Part shown: piece by piece, positions 1 through 10,140 of the stretch
Layout of the letters: each line of letters starts with the position of its first letter
Position numbering within the stretch: position 1 is the stretch's first letter
Source of the DNA: Larix kaempferi
Lineage: Eukaryota; Streptophyta; Pinopsida; Pinales; Pinaceae
Direction of reading: 5' to 3'
Length of the DNA stretch: 64,000 bases
Assembly (NCBI GenBank): GCA_027924585.1
Contig: BSBM01001027.1
Span: 313,001 to 377,000, forward strand
Notes under the pieces: generated by a model
Told to the model about the DNA's origin: nothing
What the model saw: the letters and a program-made list of their open reading frames with translations, nothing else
Database searches by the model: none
Made by a program: the position numbers and the translations under genes

Positions 1-4
1 TCAT

Positions 5-3000
5 GGAAACTGTTACGAAACCCACCACTCTACTGATAGATTCCGGTGCCTTGAATCATATAGCTACAAAAATTGACTCATTTTTTCATTTGATCCTAGC
101 AGCTCCATCCCTATCCATTTGGGAGATGACTCAAATATTTCATCAAAGAGTAAAGGTACCATCCATGTAGAGCATGGAAGCTTCTAGAATGTTCTCTATG
201 TGCCTTCCTTGGCTTCAAATCTACTTTCTGTGTATCAAATGACACACACTGGTGAACCGAAGCAAGTTACATTCAACCCTAACAAAGTTGAAATTTCTGA
301 TATTAAAAGTGGAAGACTTATTGCATTTAGAAAGGCCAATCACACTGCAAAATACTATGAGTTTTCTCACTTTGTGCCGCTCGAAAAGCCCACTGCTCTC
401 CTCACTCATGTAAACGAGGTTAGTAGGCTTTGGCATGAAAGATTTGGACACCTTAACTACAAGTATTTTCTGCTGTTACAAAATAATTCCATGGTTGATG
501 GTCTTCTGTAACTCCGTTCCTCGAAAGGAATTTGCCCCGGTTGCATTGTTGGGAAGCACCCTGAGCACAGGTTCGACCACGGCAAAGATAGTAGAGCTTC
601 TACAATTTTGGGGCTCATACATTCTTATATTAGTGTTTCATTGCCAAATATTTCCATGAATGGTTCAAGGTGTGTTTTGACATTCATCGACGACTTTTCC
701 CGCTTTACTTGGGTATTTTTTCTCAAAAACAAGTCAGAAGTGCTTGGAAAATTTAAGGATTTTAAGGCTTCTATTGAGACCGCCATTGAGAGAAATATCA
801 AAGCTCTTAGATATGATAATGGTGGAGAATATATAAAGACTGATTTGCTGCAAATTTGTGCCGAAATCGGAATTCAGATCCAACATACAGTTCCCTACAC
901 ACCCCAGCAGAACGGTGTAGCGGAAAGGAAGAATCGGTCACTGAAAGAGATGGCTACCTGCATGCTTGAGTCAAAAGGTTTGGCTGCAAATATTTGAGCT
1001 GAAGCCATTAATGTTGTTGCATATATTCAGAACCGAGTTCCACATTCATCCGTGAAAGGTAAAACTCATTTCGAAGCATTCTTTGGTCGCAAACCGGATG
1101 TGTCCAATTTGAGGGGTTTTGGCTCCACTGCATGGGCTAGAATTCCTTCTAATAAGAGAAAGTATTTGGGTCCACAAAGTATTGATTGTATCCTGATAGG
1201 ATATAGGGAAGAATAAAAATCATATAAACTCATGAATATCAGATCCAAAAAGGTATTCATAGAGTGAAGTGTGAAGTTTGAATAATCGCTGCCAGATCTA
1301 AAACGAGTTGAGGAAAACACTGCCGATCTGCACCCTCCACAAGAAGAAGATTCAAGTGAGTATGAAGAAAGAATTGGATCTGATATCTCTGATATTATAT
1401 CATACTTTGATGGCAATTACATATCAGGTTCGGAATCATACCATAATGATCCTCCTCAGTTACCAAAGTGGGCCCAAAACACTCTACAATCTGCTGCTCC
1501 AAACATTGGAAATCCTGTTGATCCAAGAAGAACAAGAGCAGACTATCAAAGAGCAAGTATGGCTATTTCTTTTTCTAATCCATTATTATCTAAGAAATTT
1601 TATTTGATGATTGGTTCAGATCCCAAATCATACTATCATTCCCACCGAGATCCATCATGGCAAACCGCCATGGATGAAGAGTATAGTTCTCTTCAAAAGA
1701 ACAATACATGGGAGCTAGTTTCTCTTCCACCTGGAAGAAAATTAGTTCAATGCAAGTGGATATACCGCAAAAAGGTTGCTGCTGATGGCTCTATCAGAAA
1801 ATACAAAGCGCGGTTGGTGGAAAAAGGTTTCTCCCAAGTCCAAGGTGTGGACTACACTGAGACTTTTGCACCGGTTGCAAAGATGGATTCCATCCGCCTA
1901 GTTTTGGCCATTTCCGCATCCAAGTACTGGGAAGTGCACCACATGGATGTGAAGAGTGCTTTTCTACATGGAGACCTTGATGAAGAGGTATATATGAAAC
2001 AACCAGAAGGATACATATCAGATCCATCATTAGTTTGCAGATTGAAGAAATCTTTCTATGGATTGAAACAAGCCCCAAGAGCTTGGTACGCAAAGATGGA
2101 CTCCTTCCTTCTTTCTCAGAATTTCAAAAGATGCAAATTTGATCCTAATGTGTAACTACAGCAAGTTAAAGGTAATTTGTTTATTGTTGTTTTATATGTT
2201 GATGATCTTCTCATTACTGGTAGCACTCTCCTTACAATTGACAAGCTGAAAACTGCTTTGAACCTAGCTTTTGATATGAGCGATTTGGGCTTGCTTAAGC
2301 AATTTTTGGGCTTGGAGATAGCTCAAAACTTTGATGGGATCACATTATCTCAGAAAAAGTATGCTTAATACCTGCTATTAAATTTTAATATGGAAGAATG
2401 TAAGGCTGCTCCGTTTCCATTCCTCTCAGGAATCAGTCTTGAAGAGGGAAATACTACACCGCTTGCAGATTGCACTATGTATCGACAGTTGATTGGTTCA
2501 CTTCTCTACTTGACACACTCAAGGCCTGATATATCTTATGCCATGAGTGTTGTATCAAGGTATATGAAACAGCCCCATGAGCTTCATTGGCGGGAAACCA
2601 AGCGGATCTTGCAGTATGTGCAAGGTATGAAACATTTTGGCATACATTATGCTGCAGATTCTGAGCTAGATTTCATTGGTTTTACTGATTCAGATTGGGC
2701 AGGTGATAGCATGGATCGAAATTCCACTTCTGGATATGTTTTCATGATTGGACATGGGCCTATTTTATGGTCAAGCAAAAATCAGGCAGCCATTGCACTT
2801 TCTTCAACAGAGGCAGAGTATCAAGGGCCAGTCAATGCCTGCATTCAGGCAGTTTGGTTGCAGGGTATTCTTTCCGAGTTTGATTTTGGCAGCACTACTT
2901 TGACTGTCCTATTTTGTGACAATCAAAGTGTTATTAATATCTCCATCGATCCAGTTCATCAGCAGAGGACCAAACACATTGAGATTCATATGCACTACAT

Positions 3001-3150
3001 TCGAGAGTTGGTGCATGATCACACCATCATTCTGTAATATTGCCCTACCGATGAGCAAATTGCAGACATCTTCACCAAGCGATTCACTGAGAAGAAGTTC
3101 TCTTACCTCCGTTCACTATTGGGGGTGAGTTACATCATGGTGGAGACAGA
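5..3150 (+). pseudogene. copia A pol polyprotein, degenerate (PR-IN-RT-RH)
   Basis: Remnant polyprotein of a copia element. Visible in order: aspartic protease motif I-D-S-G-A (~38-52); GAG-pre-integrase motif H-E-R-F-G-H-L (~435); integrase core with F-I-D-D-F-S (~683) and Y-D-N-G-G-E-Y (~812), followed by T-P-Q-Q-N-G-V-A-E-R; reverse transcriptase with F-L-H-G-D-L (~1960) and the catalytic Y-V-D-D-L-L (~2200); RNase H with F-T-D-S-D-W-A-G-D (~2685), S-S-T-E-A-E-Y (~2803) and the C-terminal T-K-H-I-E-I-H-M (~2970). Frame changes and stops near 509, 995 (TGA in a conserved Trp position, A-N-I-W), 1215, 2153, 2366 and 3036 rule out a working protein. The family is certain; the exact lineage was not determined. 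Confidence 0.93.
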
Positions 3151-3310
3151 TTAGATCCATTTTTATGTTTAGCTTGAGGGGGGGCTTTTTTCCCACTGGG
3201 TTTTCCCTCTTTCTTCACTTAGCTTATTTCAGCATTTTTTGGATTATTGTATGGGGGTGACCTTTGGTCTCGGTAACCAGGGCCATACATTTTATTTTTT
3301 ACATCATAGT

Positions 3311-3326
3311 ATAGATTGAGGGGGGG
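3311..3326 (+). other. Polypurine tract of copia A
   Basis: ATAGATTGAGGGGGGG lies immediately 5' of the LTR start TGTTAGGATATC. This is the expected primer site for plus-strand DNA synthesis. A second G-run at about 3177-3185 sits 140 bp upstream and may be an internal or older tract. Confidence 0.75.
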
Positions 3327-3439
3327 TGTTAGGATATCTCATCATTCACTTTTGTACTTTGCATGCATGCATGCATTGCATGCACCCGCATGCTACCCAG
3401 TCACCAGTATGATGCCTCCAGCACCTAGTCCTTAGTCTC
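3327..3439 (+). repeat. copia A 3' LTR, left part
   Basis: Begins TGTTAGGATATC right after the polypurine tract and includes a GCAT-repeat stretch (3361-3392). It is cut at 3439 by insertion of element B. The last five bases, GTCTC (3435-3439), are the target-site duplication and recur at 9539-9543. The LTR continues at 9544. Confidence 0.8.
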
Positions 3440-3925
3440 TGTTAAATTTTCAGAATTTACTTCAATCTGATCTAGGATCTTAACTGAGAGAACAACATGT
3501 ATAGCAAATCTACAGCATATCAATCATGGACACAATAATGCAATCACACAAGAGACATGGAGTTTACTTGGGGAAAACCATAAAGGTGAAAAACCCCAAT
3601 AACTTCCTCAGAGATAAATAGAGCAATGATACAACCAGAATACAAGAGATAGTCTTCTCCTAGCAATAGAACCTCCTCCTCCACAAGTGTGCCACTCTCC
3701 AAAGTGTGAGTGAGAGAATAGAATGTGTAAAATTAGAGAGACACACTCTCTATTTATACACTAACTTGACTTGACCTTTACTCAACTAGGTCGACCTCAA
3801 CTTAACCACTTAACATAATGCTGACTAAGCCGACCCCCACTAGGGTGGTCTGATAACCCTTTGACCCACACAGCCGACACTTCCTCTTAACTAGGAAGGT
3901 ATTTCTCGACACAGGACTTCTAACA
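3440..3925 (-). repeat. copia B 3' LTR (left in window)
   Basis: On the plus strand it starts TGTTAAATTTTC and stays closely similar to the right LTR for roughly 430 bp. It then diverges and is shorter, ending near ...CTTCTAACA. A TATA-like TATAAATAG on the minus strand (plus 3750-3758) matches the same box in the other LTR. The outer ~60 bp do not match the other LTR well, suggesting a deletion or a recombinant LTR; the exact inner end (3925 or 3927) is uncertain. Confidence 0.8.
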
Positions 3926-4138
3926 CAAGTCATCTTCTCTGGATCATCGTCACTGGATAATCGTCATCAAGTCATCATCATCGTCACTGCTACTGCTATC
4001 TCAATCAATCTCTGAATCTACTCATCATAAGAAGTTCTACAGAGCCAGTCCTTTTTCATACTGGATGTAGGCCCACCACCTACGAGTCTTCATCATCACT
4101 AGCCATACTGTGGAATCTTCAGGACTTATTACGTGCAT
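3926..4138. other. Element B 3' untranslated region, no gene
   Basis: Between the left LTR and the first tandem array. It is rich in short CATCATCGTCA-like motifs. No coding potential is seen on either strand. On the element's sense (minus) strand an A/G-rich stretch next to the LTR, AGAGAAGATGA, could serve as the polypurine tract. Confidence 0.5.
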
Positions 4139-4745
4139 CACAAAACCTGGCTGCAGCATCCCAGGCTATTACGAGCACACAGCTCTACCTGTCGGATCTC
4201 CCAGGAGCACATTACATGTGACCCATCACAAAACCTGGCTGAAGCATCCCATGATGTTACGAGCACACAGCTCTACCTGTCGGATCTCCCAGGAGAACAT
4301 TACATGTGATATCACCACAAAACCTGGTTGAAGCATCCCAGGCTGTTACGAGCACATAGCTCTACCTGTCAGATCTCCCAGGAGCACATTACATGTGGTC
4401 CACCACAAAACCTGGCTGAAGCATCTGAGGCCTTTTTCATCCGGTCCAGATCTCCCAGGAGCAAATTACATGTGGTCATGGAAAAACCCCGTAAGAGCAT
4501 CCCAGGACTTATTACGGGCACACAACCCAACCTATCGGATCTCCCAGGGACATATTATATGCCATAGGACAAAACCTCAAAAGAGCTTCTGCCAAATATC
4601 CCAGGGCCGGATTATATGCCATATGCAAAACCTCGAAAGACTATCTGCATATCTCCCAGGGCCAAATTATATGTCCTCCCAGAGCAAAACCTCGAAAGAC
4701 TATCTACAAATCTCCCAGGGCCAAATTATATGCTCATCTGCACAA
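4139..4745. repeat. 88-bp tandem array in element B
   Basis: Units begin CACAAAACCTGG at 4139, 4227, 4316 and 4404 (spacing 88, 89, 88). The array then continues as shorter, diverged units with CTCCCAGG and ATTATATG cores to about 4745. Units contain small inverted repeats (CTCC-CA-GGAG; CACAT-TAC-ATGTG). It lies in the untranslated 3' part of the element, not in a coding region. Confidence 0.85.
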
Positions 4746-4762
4746 CCTGATCCACAGCCATA

Positions 4763-5387
4763 GAGTATCAACCTGATACTCACCATACATCATCCTGATG
4801 TACACATGATCATCCTGATCATCATCACTGCAACATCCTGTTGCATGTCATTTGGAGCAACATCCTGAAACTCGTCATCCATGATCATCCTGATCATACA
4901 ATGCATCTACCTAATGCATACCAAGTATCTACCTGATACATATCATCATACATGATCCTCATGATCATACAATGCATCCACCTCATACAAATACAAATAC
5001 ATGATCCACCTAATCATACATGATACATATCAACATACATGATCTACCTAATCATACAATGTATCCACCTGATACATATACAGATACATGGTCCAAGCAT
5101 CCAACATGATGCATACACAAAATACATACAAATGATCCAACCGATCATATCCAGCATCCAACATGATGCGTACATACATATAAATGATCCAACTCATCAT
5201 ATCCAGCATCCAACATGATGCGTACATACATATAAATGATCCAACTGATCATATCTAGCATCCAACATGATGCGTACATACATATAAATGATCCAACTGA
5301 TCATATCCAGCATCCAACATGATGCATATACAGAGCAGTAACTGGAGCATCGTCCCGATGCTCATCATCCATGATCCTCCTGATCAT
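4763..5387. repeat. Series of micro-hairpins with variable stems
   Basis: At least a dozen short inverted repeats stand in a row, each a 5-7-bp stem around a 5-nt loop. Examples: GAGTATC-AACCT-GATACTC (4763-4781), TACATC-ATCCT-GATGTA (4786-4802), TGCAAC-ATCCT-GTTGCA (4829-4845), ATGATC-ATCCT-GATCAT (4881-4897), ATGTATC-CACCT-GATACAT (5059-5077), GAGCATC-GTCCC-GATGCTC (5345-5363), ATGATC-CTCCT-GATCAT (5371-5387). Stem sequence changes between units while pairing is kept; most loops are CCT-like (AGG on the element's sense strand). Some units are decayed (4856-4874, 4972-4990). The function is unknown. Confidence 0.8.
5098..5325. repeat. 52-57-bp tandem array in element B
   Basis: Units start CATCCAACATGATG at 5098, 5155, 5207, 5259 and 5311 (spacing 57, 52, 52, 52). 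Each full unit contains two micro-hairpins: GCATC...GATGC and ATGATC...GATCAT. The array is therefore an amplified pair from the larger hairpin series in which it sits. Confidence 0.9.
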
Positions 5388-5468
5388 CATAGCATCGTCC
5401 TCTTCAGATCATCTCATCGTCCATGAAGCACAACCCAGATGCACATCATCCAGCACTTACACCACCGA

Positions 5469-5625
5469 CATGGGAGAACACATCTACCACCATTCGGGGA
5501 AGGCTCCAGCCCTTACTTTTTCCCCATGGGAGAACACATCTACCACCATGTGAAATATGGCTCAACAATTACATCACAACCAAGGGAGAACACATCAACC
5601 ATGTCAGAAAAGCTCATGTGCATCT
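5469..5625. repeat. 56-bp tandem array, three units
   Basis: Units start CATGGGAGAACACATC at 5469 and 5525 and CAAGGGAGAACACATC at 5581, exactly 56 bp apart. The second and third units carry a CACAT...ATGTG or ACAT...ATGT inverted repeat. The array ends where the RNase H tail of the element B pol remnant begins on the other strand. Confidence 0.85.
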
Positions 5626-5639
5626 GCATCTTCTGGACT

Positions 5640-6830
5640 CATCACTTCCCTTTGGAAGGAAACTCGATCTGAAGTGACCAAGCCTCTCTCTGAACTACTC
5701 AAACTGCACTCTGGCCAACGGCTTGGTCAGTACATCTGCAACCTGCTTATACATCACAACATATTCTGCTTCGGCTGTACTCAATTCTACGCAGGACTGC
5801 TTCCTGCTAAACCAAGAGATCACACCTGATCCCCATCTGCAACATTGCCTGCCCAATCTGAATCAACATAACCCTGCAGGTTAAACTTTTGATTCGCATC
5901 ATACTTGAGCCCATAATCAACTGTACCCTTTAGGTACCTCAGAATATGCTTTACAACAACCAGGTGAACACTCCTCGAATCCATCAAGAATTGGCTCAAT
6001 GTGTTCACCGCAAAGCAAATATCTGGTCTCATGTTCGTCAAGTACATCAAGGAACCAATCATCTGACGATATATAGTGATATCAACCAGCTCAGATGAAG
6101 CATTACACAGAATCTTTAGGTTCGATGCCATAGGTGTGGCCATAGCCTTGCAGTCCATCATCCCGAACCTCTTCAGGATCTCTATTGCATACTTCCCTTG
6201 TCCAAGGAAGATTCCATCTACACTCTGCCACACCTCCATGCCAAAAACAAATAGTTCATCATCCCCAAGTTCTTCATCTCGAACTCGGCAGCAAGCTTTC
6301 TCTATGTGTCGGCAATCAATCTATCCTCACCTATTACAAACAGGTCATCCACATAGTAGTATCACTGGATTTCCTTCCTCAACCTTGTAGTGAAGGTTGG
6401 AATCCGCTTTACTCTTGGTAAAGCCCAAATTGGATAGAAAGTTGTCTATCCTACCATACCAAGTTCTGCACATATATGACTCCCTGTCATGTGACTCAGA
6501 ACCAAGTGGCTGCTCCACATACACTTCTTCTTCAACTACACCATTCAAGAGAGCTGTCTTGAAATCCATCTGGTGTATCTTCCACTTCATCACTACAGCC
6601 AGAGCGAGTACTGATCTAATGGAAGTGTATCTGGTTATAGGAGCAAAAGTCTCTATGCTACCACCTGCAACATGCTTGATCTTGTAGATCCTCTTGGAAG
6701 TCACTACAGACTCCCCTTCAGGTCTTGGGACTACATCCCAAACATCTTCATGATCGACTGGTACTCCTCGATCATGGCATTCTTCCCAGATCCTGGGAAC
6801 TTCAATATCTTCAATATTTTCAATAGATAA
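5640..6830 (-). pseudogene. copia B pol remnant (RT and RNase H), internally deleted
   Basis: Minus-strand copia polyprotein fragment. Reverse transcriptase: I-Y-K-I-K-H (~6690), then a gap joining straight to T-F-A-P-I-T-R-Y-T-S-I-R, with the usual K-A-R-x-V-x-x-G-F-S-Q segment missing; Q-M-D-F-K-T-A-L-L-N-G (~6570). The RT/RNase H connection follows (I-G-S-L-M-Y-L-T, ~6060), then Y-V-D-S-D-W-A-G (~5865) and S-T-A-E-A-E-Y-V-V-M (~5775). The last part jumps directly to V-A-D-V-L-T-K-P-L (~5740), so about 90 codons are deleted there. Several frameshifts. Clearly inactive. Confidence 0.88.
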
Positions 6831-8880
6831 CTTTGTTGCTGAACAAATGTTGTAGTCCTTCTTTTGTAGGTGATGGTATACAATCTTTCCTACACAACAA
6901 GTTAAATTGCATGATTAGAAAATATCTCATAGTTTTCAGAACAAATTCTTACACATAAAGAAATATGTCATATAGTCATGCAATTATCTTAGCCAATGCT
7001 TCAACACAACATTTATCCATATTCCGTAACTTTCTAGATGCCTTCCAATCTATACCAGAACATTGTTAAGAGTGTGCATAACTCCTAACATGTCAGCAAA
7101 GAGGTTTCATTCTAGATAAGTAGCAATGGAATGTTGTACAGTGCCATAGGCCACTTACCCATATATATTAGTAGTATATTGTTCATCAATGCAACTATTC
7201 TAATATGCATAATACACAACCTAATTCTAGGAACATAAGCATATACATCATTGAATAACATTATGTAAGAAATGACAATCCAAATACTTATCTTTCTATG
7301 GTTGCTGGGTGGACTCCCTCTGAATCTTTGCAACTCCATTCTTAATCACTATGCATGCTTATTAGTATCATCATTGTGTTATCCTCGAAAGTATATTTTC
7401 TATGTGATCCATGACAATGGATGAATCTTTGTCTTCATGTCACCATGATCATATGTTCTTGAAGTAGAACATGATTTGTCTTTCTTGGTGTACCTTTTAT
7501 GTTAGCGAACAACATAAACCTCATACAACATCACAATGCATTAGTACATTCATAAGTGTCAAAACCTTAATCAATGAATATCTTCTATTAAGGTGATACG
7601 ACAAGTCTAGTAATTAATCAAGATTGTATTGTAATGGTATGAAGAAAAACATATGATAAACTTAACCATGAAACATACCTGTAAGCCATACCTGTCAAGA
7701 TTGCTTGTAATCTTCTTATGGAAGGCCTTAGCCTCATCTCCCTCTGAGACAGGAACTTCTTCACTTATGCAGGTGACCAATCCATCTTCTTCTAGGATTA
7801 ACCCAATCCACTTGATTTGCAAGAACTGGACCTGGAGCTAGATTAGGGTTTGTATATTCAAAATTTGAAAACTGCAAAGTTTCACCCCTCGAAATTGCCT
7901 TTTAGATTTCCGGATTCACTCGAGAGGACCCTGCATTAGGGTTTGAGTTTCCTAGAGCTTCACCCAACAAAAAGATTTGATTCAAAGCTCTAAGCTTCGA
8001 TTTTTCTAAGAAGCTTCCAGCTGTGGTCACAGATTTCCAAAATTCCAAATTTTGCAGAAGCCCTAATTTTCCATCTTTCCGATCAAAGTCCTGAACTAGG
8101 GTTTGATCAAGCCCGGCCTTCTTCCCAACCAAAAAATATGATATTGGTCTCTAAATTTTGATTTTGATGAGTAGCATCCATCCATGGTCTCCGATTACAA
8201 AAATTCCAACTTTCTCCGAAGCCCTAAATTCCAGAAGCCATGAATGAAGGTGCTCAAAAATAATTCTGTTTTGATAGCAATATGTACCTGATTGTTTCTA
8301 TTGTAACTACGCAATTTTTTATCCACAGGATCTGAAAGCATTTCTTGAGATATTCCGACCTGTTATCTTTCCATCCCGACAAGTCTGACCTCAATTGGAT
8401 TCTCTGAGAGATAGTTATTCCAAGTGTCACAGCGTGACCTGTTTATGGGATAATACAGGAGAGCGAACTTGTACAGTGTGCCACGTGTCACTAGTTCAAC
8501 TTCTGCATCTAAAAAATGTTTCTGAGATATTACAGGCTGTGTACTACCTGTCACATTTTACTAAATTTCATTTGGAGCTTCCTAGCCCAAGTTATGACCT
8601 TTTTCCCAAGGTCACTTGATTTTGACTCAGATCTGGAAGAGGCCGAAACCCTATATTGTACAGATCATAAATCACAAAGTACAACGAATTAGAAGTTTTC
8701 CTTTGGACACAAGGTACATGGGGATCTAATATTCGACCTGTAAACATTTCAGACCCTAAAACCTTGCCAAAACAGATTTTTAGCGAAAGTGATATGATGA
8801 CTGGTTTTTGCTATATCAAGCCCTAGCATTGTAAGTGCAACAAGTGTCATACATGCCATATCATGCCTTCTTTCAGGATA
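6831..8880 (-). other. Element B 5' region, no recognisable gag/protease/integrase
   Basis: Two kilobases between the pol remnant and the primer binding site. Two short minus-strand open stretches stand out: 7607-7822, ending before a CAG/GTATG splice-donor-like site, and 7902-8132. The minus strand around 7850-8230 resembles plant 5'-leader sequence, with repeated CCCTAG/CCCTAA and GATTTT-rich tracts. I cannot match either stretch to a gag domain. The region may be untranslated leader, replaced sequence, or captured host 5' exon sequence. The 6900-7600 segment is AT-rich with no gene. Confidence 0.45.
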
Positions 8881-8892
8881 GCTCTGATACCA
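8881..8892 (-). other. Primer binding site of copia B
   Basis: The reverse complement reads TGGTATCAGAGC, the classic initiator-methionine tRNA primer site of plant copia elements. It directly abuts the LTR end at 8893, fixing the element's orientation as minus. Confidence 0.93.
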
Positions 8893-9538
8893 TGTTAAAT
8901 TTTCATAATTTACTTCAATATGATCTAGGATCTTAACTGAGAGAACAATATGTACAGCAAATCTACAACATATCAATCATGGACACAATAATGCAAGCAC
9001 ACAAGAGACACAGAGTTTACTTGGGGAAAACCATAAAGGTGAAAAACCCCAATAACTTCCTCAAAGATAGATAGAGCAATGATACAACCAGAATACAAGA
9101 GATAGTCTTCTCCTAGCAGCAGAACCTCCTCCTCCACAAGTGTGCCACTCTCCAAAGTGTGAGTGAGAGAATAGAATGTGTAAAATGAGAGAGACACACT
9201 CTCTATTTATACACTAACTTGACTTGACCTTTACTCAACTAGGTCGGCCTCAACTTAACCACTTAACATAATGCTGACTGGGTCGACCCCCACTAGGGTG
9301 GTCTAATAACTCTTTGACCCACATGGCCAACCCCCAATAGGGTGGTCTAATAACCCTTTGACCCACATGACTTATATAGGGCCGACCCCAACAAGGTGGT
9401 CTAATAACCCATCAAGTATAAGTTACGACACTTACAATATAAAGGACGACACTTCCATATAGAGGAATAATAACATCTCTATAGGAATACAATATACATA
9501 TCTGTGAAATACATTCCGAAGTTACATATACATCAACA
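8893..9538 (-). repeat. copia B 5' LTR (right in window)
   Basis: 646 bp. In element orientation it starts TGTTGATGTATA and ends ...TTTAACA. It contains a TATA box (TATAAATAG, minus strand, plus 9203-9211). An internal imperfect duplication of a GGGTGGTCTAATAAC phrase (around 9296, 9341, 9390) partly explains why it is longer than the left LTR. It is flanked on the right by TSD GTCTC (9539-9543). Confidence 0.9.
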
Positions 9539-9543
9539 GTCTC

Positions 9544-10140
9544 CCAGCACTCAGGAGCTACTTACCACTCAGAGTTAGCCCTCCTAACCTGTCATGCACC
9601 CACTTCTCACCTTCCACTGCAGAAGAGCGCCTTTCTCACCTACCAGTCCAGTTACACTTCAGTTATCACTCCAATTTACTTCTGATTGACCCATAATTGA
9701 TGTTATCACTCCGATTTACCTCTGATGAGACATGACTGACAGTTCTAATTGCAATTAAGCCCTCATGTGCCCTCCACTAAGCCTCCATCCCTAGATTAGT
9801 TCCACTTACCATCAGTTACACTTATTACACTCAGTTAGACTCAGTTTGACACCTGTTTGACAGTGACTTGTGCATTGATGACCACCACTGATTGATGATG
9901 AGGACTCCTAGTTGGAGCTAAGCTAAGTTGGAGCTAAGCTATGCCATTCAGTTAATTCAAATGACCTCCTTGGTTAATTCGAATTTCTCACTCATTGTGA
10001 CAGTATTGTATTGTATTTTCACCCTTATTGGGATATAGAGCACTGATGCAAGCATTTGCACAGTTTACACCATATTTTCTGAGTTTCATCTATTGTGATT
10101 GATTTACTTGTTCATTAGATCTGTTGTTACTAATTTTACA
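9544..10140 (+). repeat. copia A 3' LTR, right part
   Basis: Continuation of the LTR that starts at 3327, resumed after the GTCTC duplication. It ends ...AATTTTACA at 10140, a normal copia LTR terminus. From 10141 the sequence matches the paralogous block at 50993 onward, so the element boundary is supported by that comparison. Total LTR length would be about 710 bp. No second LTR is available in the window to confirm it. Confidence 0.65.

Larger units (their letters stand above)
1..3326 (+). mobile_element. Ty1/copia retrotransposon A, internal region (left part outside window)
   Basis: Internal region of an LTR retrotransposon whose 5' LTR and gag lie beyond the left edge. Domain order protease, integrase, reverse transcriptase, RNase H is diagnostic of Ty1/copia. 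It ends in a G-rich polypurine tract directly before a TGTT... LTR start at 3327. The coding region is broken by many stops and frameshifts, so it is an old, inactive copy. Its 3' LTR is split by element B (3440-9538) and seems to end at 10140. The sequence GTTGT just after 10140 also occurs at 50993-50997 in the duplicated block that lacks this element, which supports that right end. Confidence 0.9.
3440..9538 (-). mobile_element. Ty1/copia retrotransposon B, nested, minus strand, internally deleted
   Basis: Complete-ended element. LTR-like repeats at 3440-3925 and 8893-9538 share about 430 bp of closely similar sequence. A tRNA-iMet-type primer binding site abuts the right (5') LTR. Flanking 5-bp target duplications GTCTC are at 3435-3439 and 9539-9543. 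It inserted into the 3' LTR of copia A. Coding remnants are only reverse transcriptase/RNase H; gag, protease and integrase are not recognisable. The space between pol and the 3' LTR (3926-5640) is filled with tandem repeats and micro-hairpins. It is probably a non-autonomous derivative. Confidence 0.9.

Noticed and set aside
4110-4763. Overlapping plus-strand open frames through the 88-bp array
   Set aside because: Produced by the repeat being nearly divisible by three in places; antisense to the element and without domain content.
4139-5625. CRISPR-like array
   Set aside because: Plant retrotransposon context, units are contiguous or hairpin-based without unique equal-length spacers, and no cas genes.
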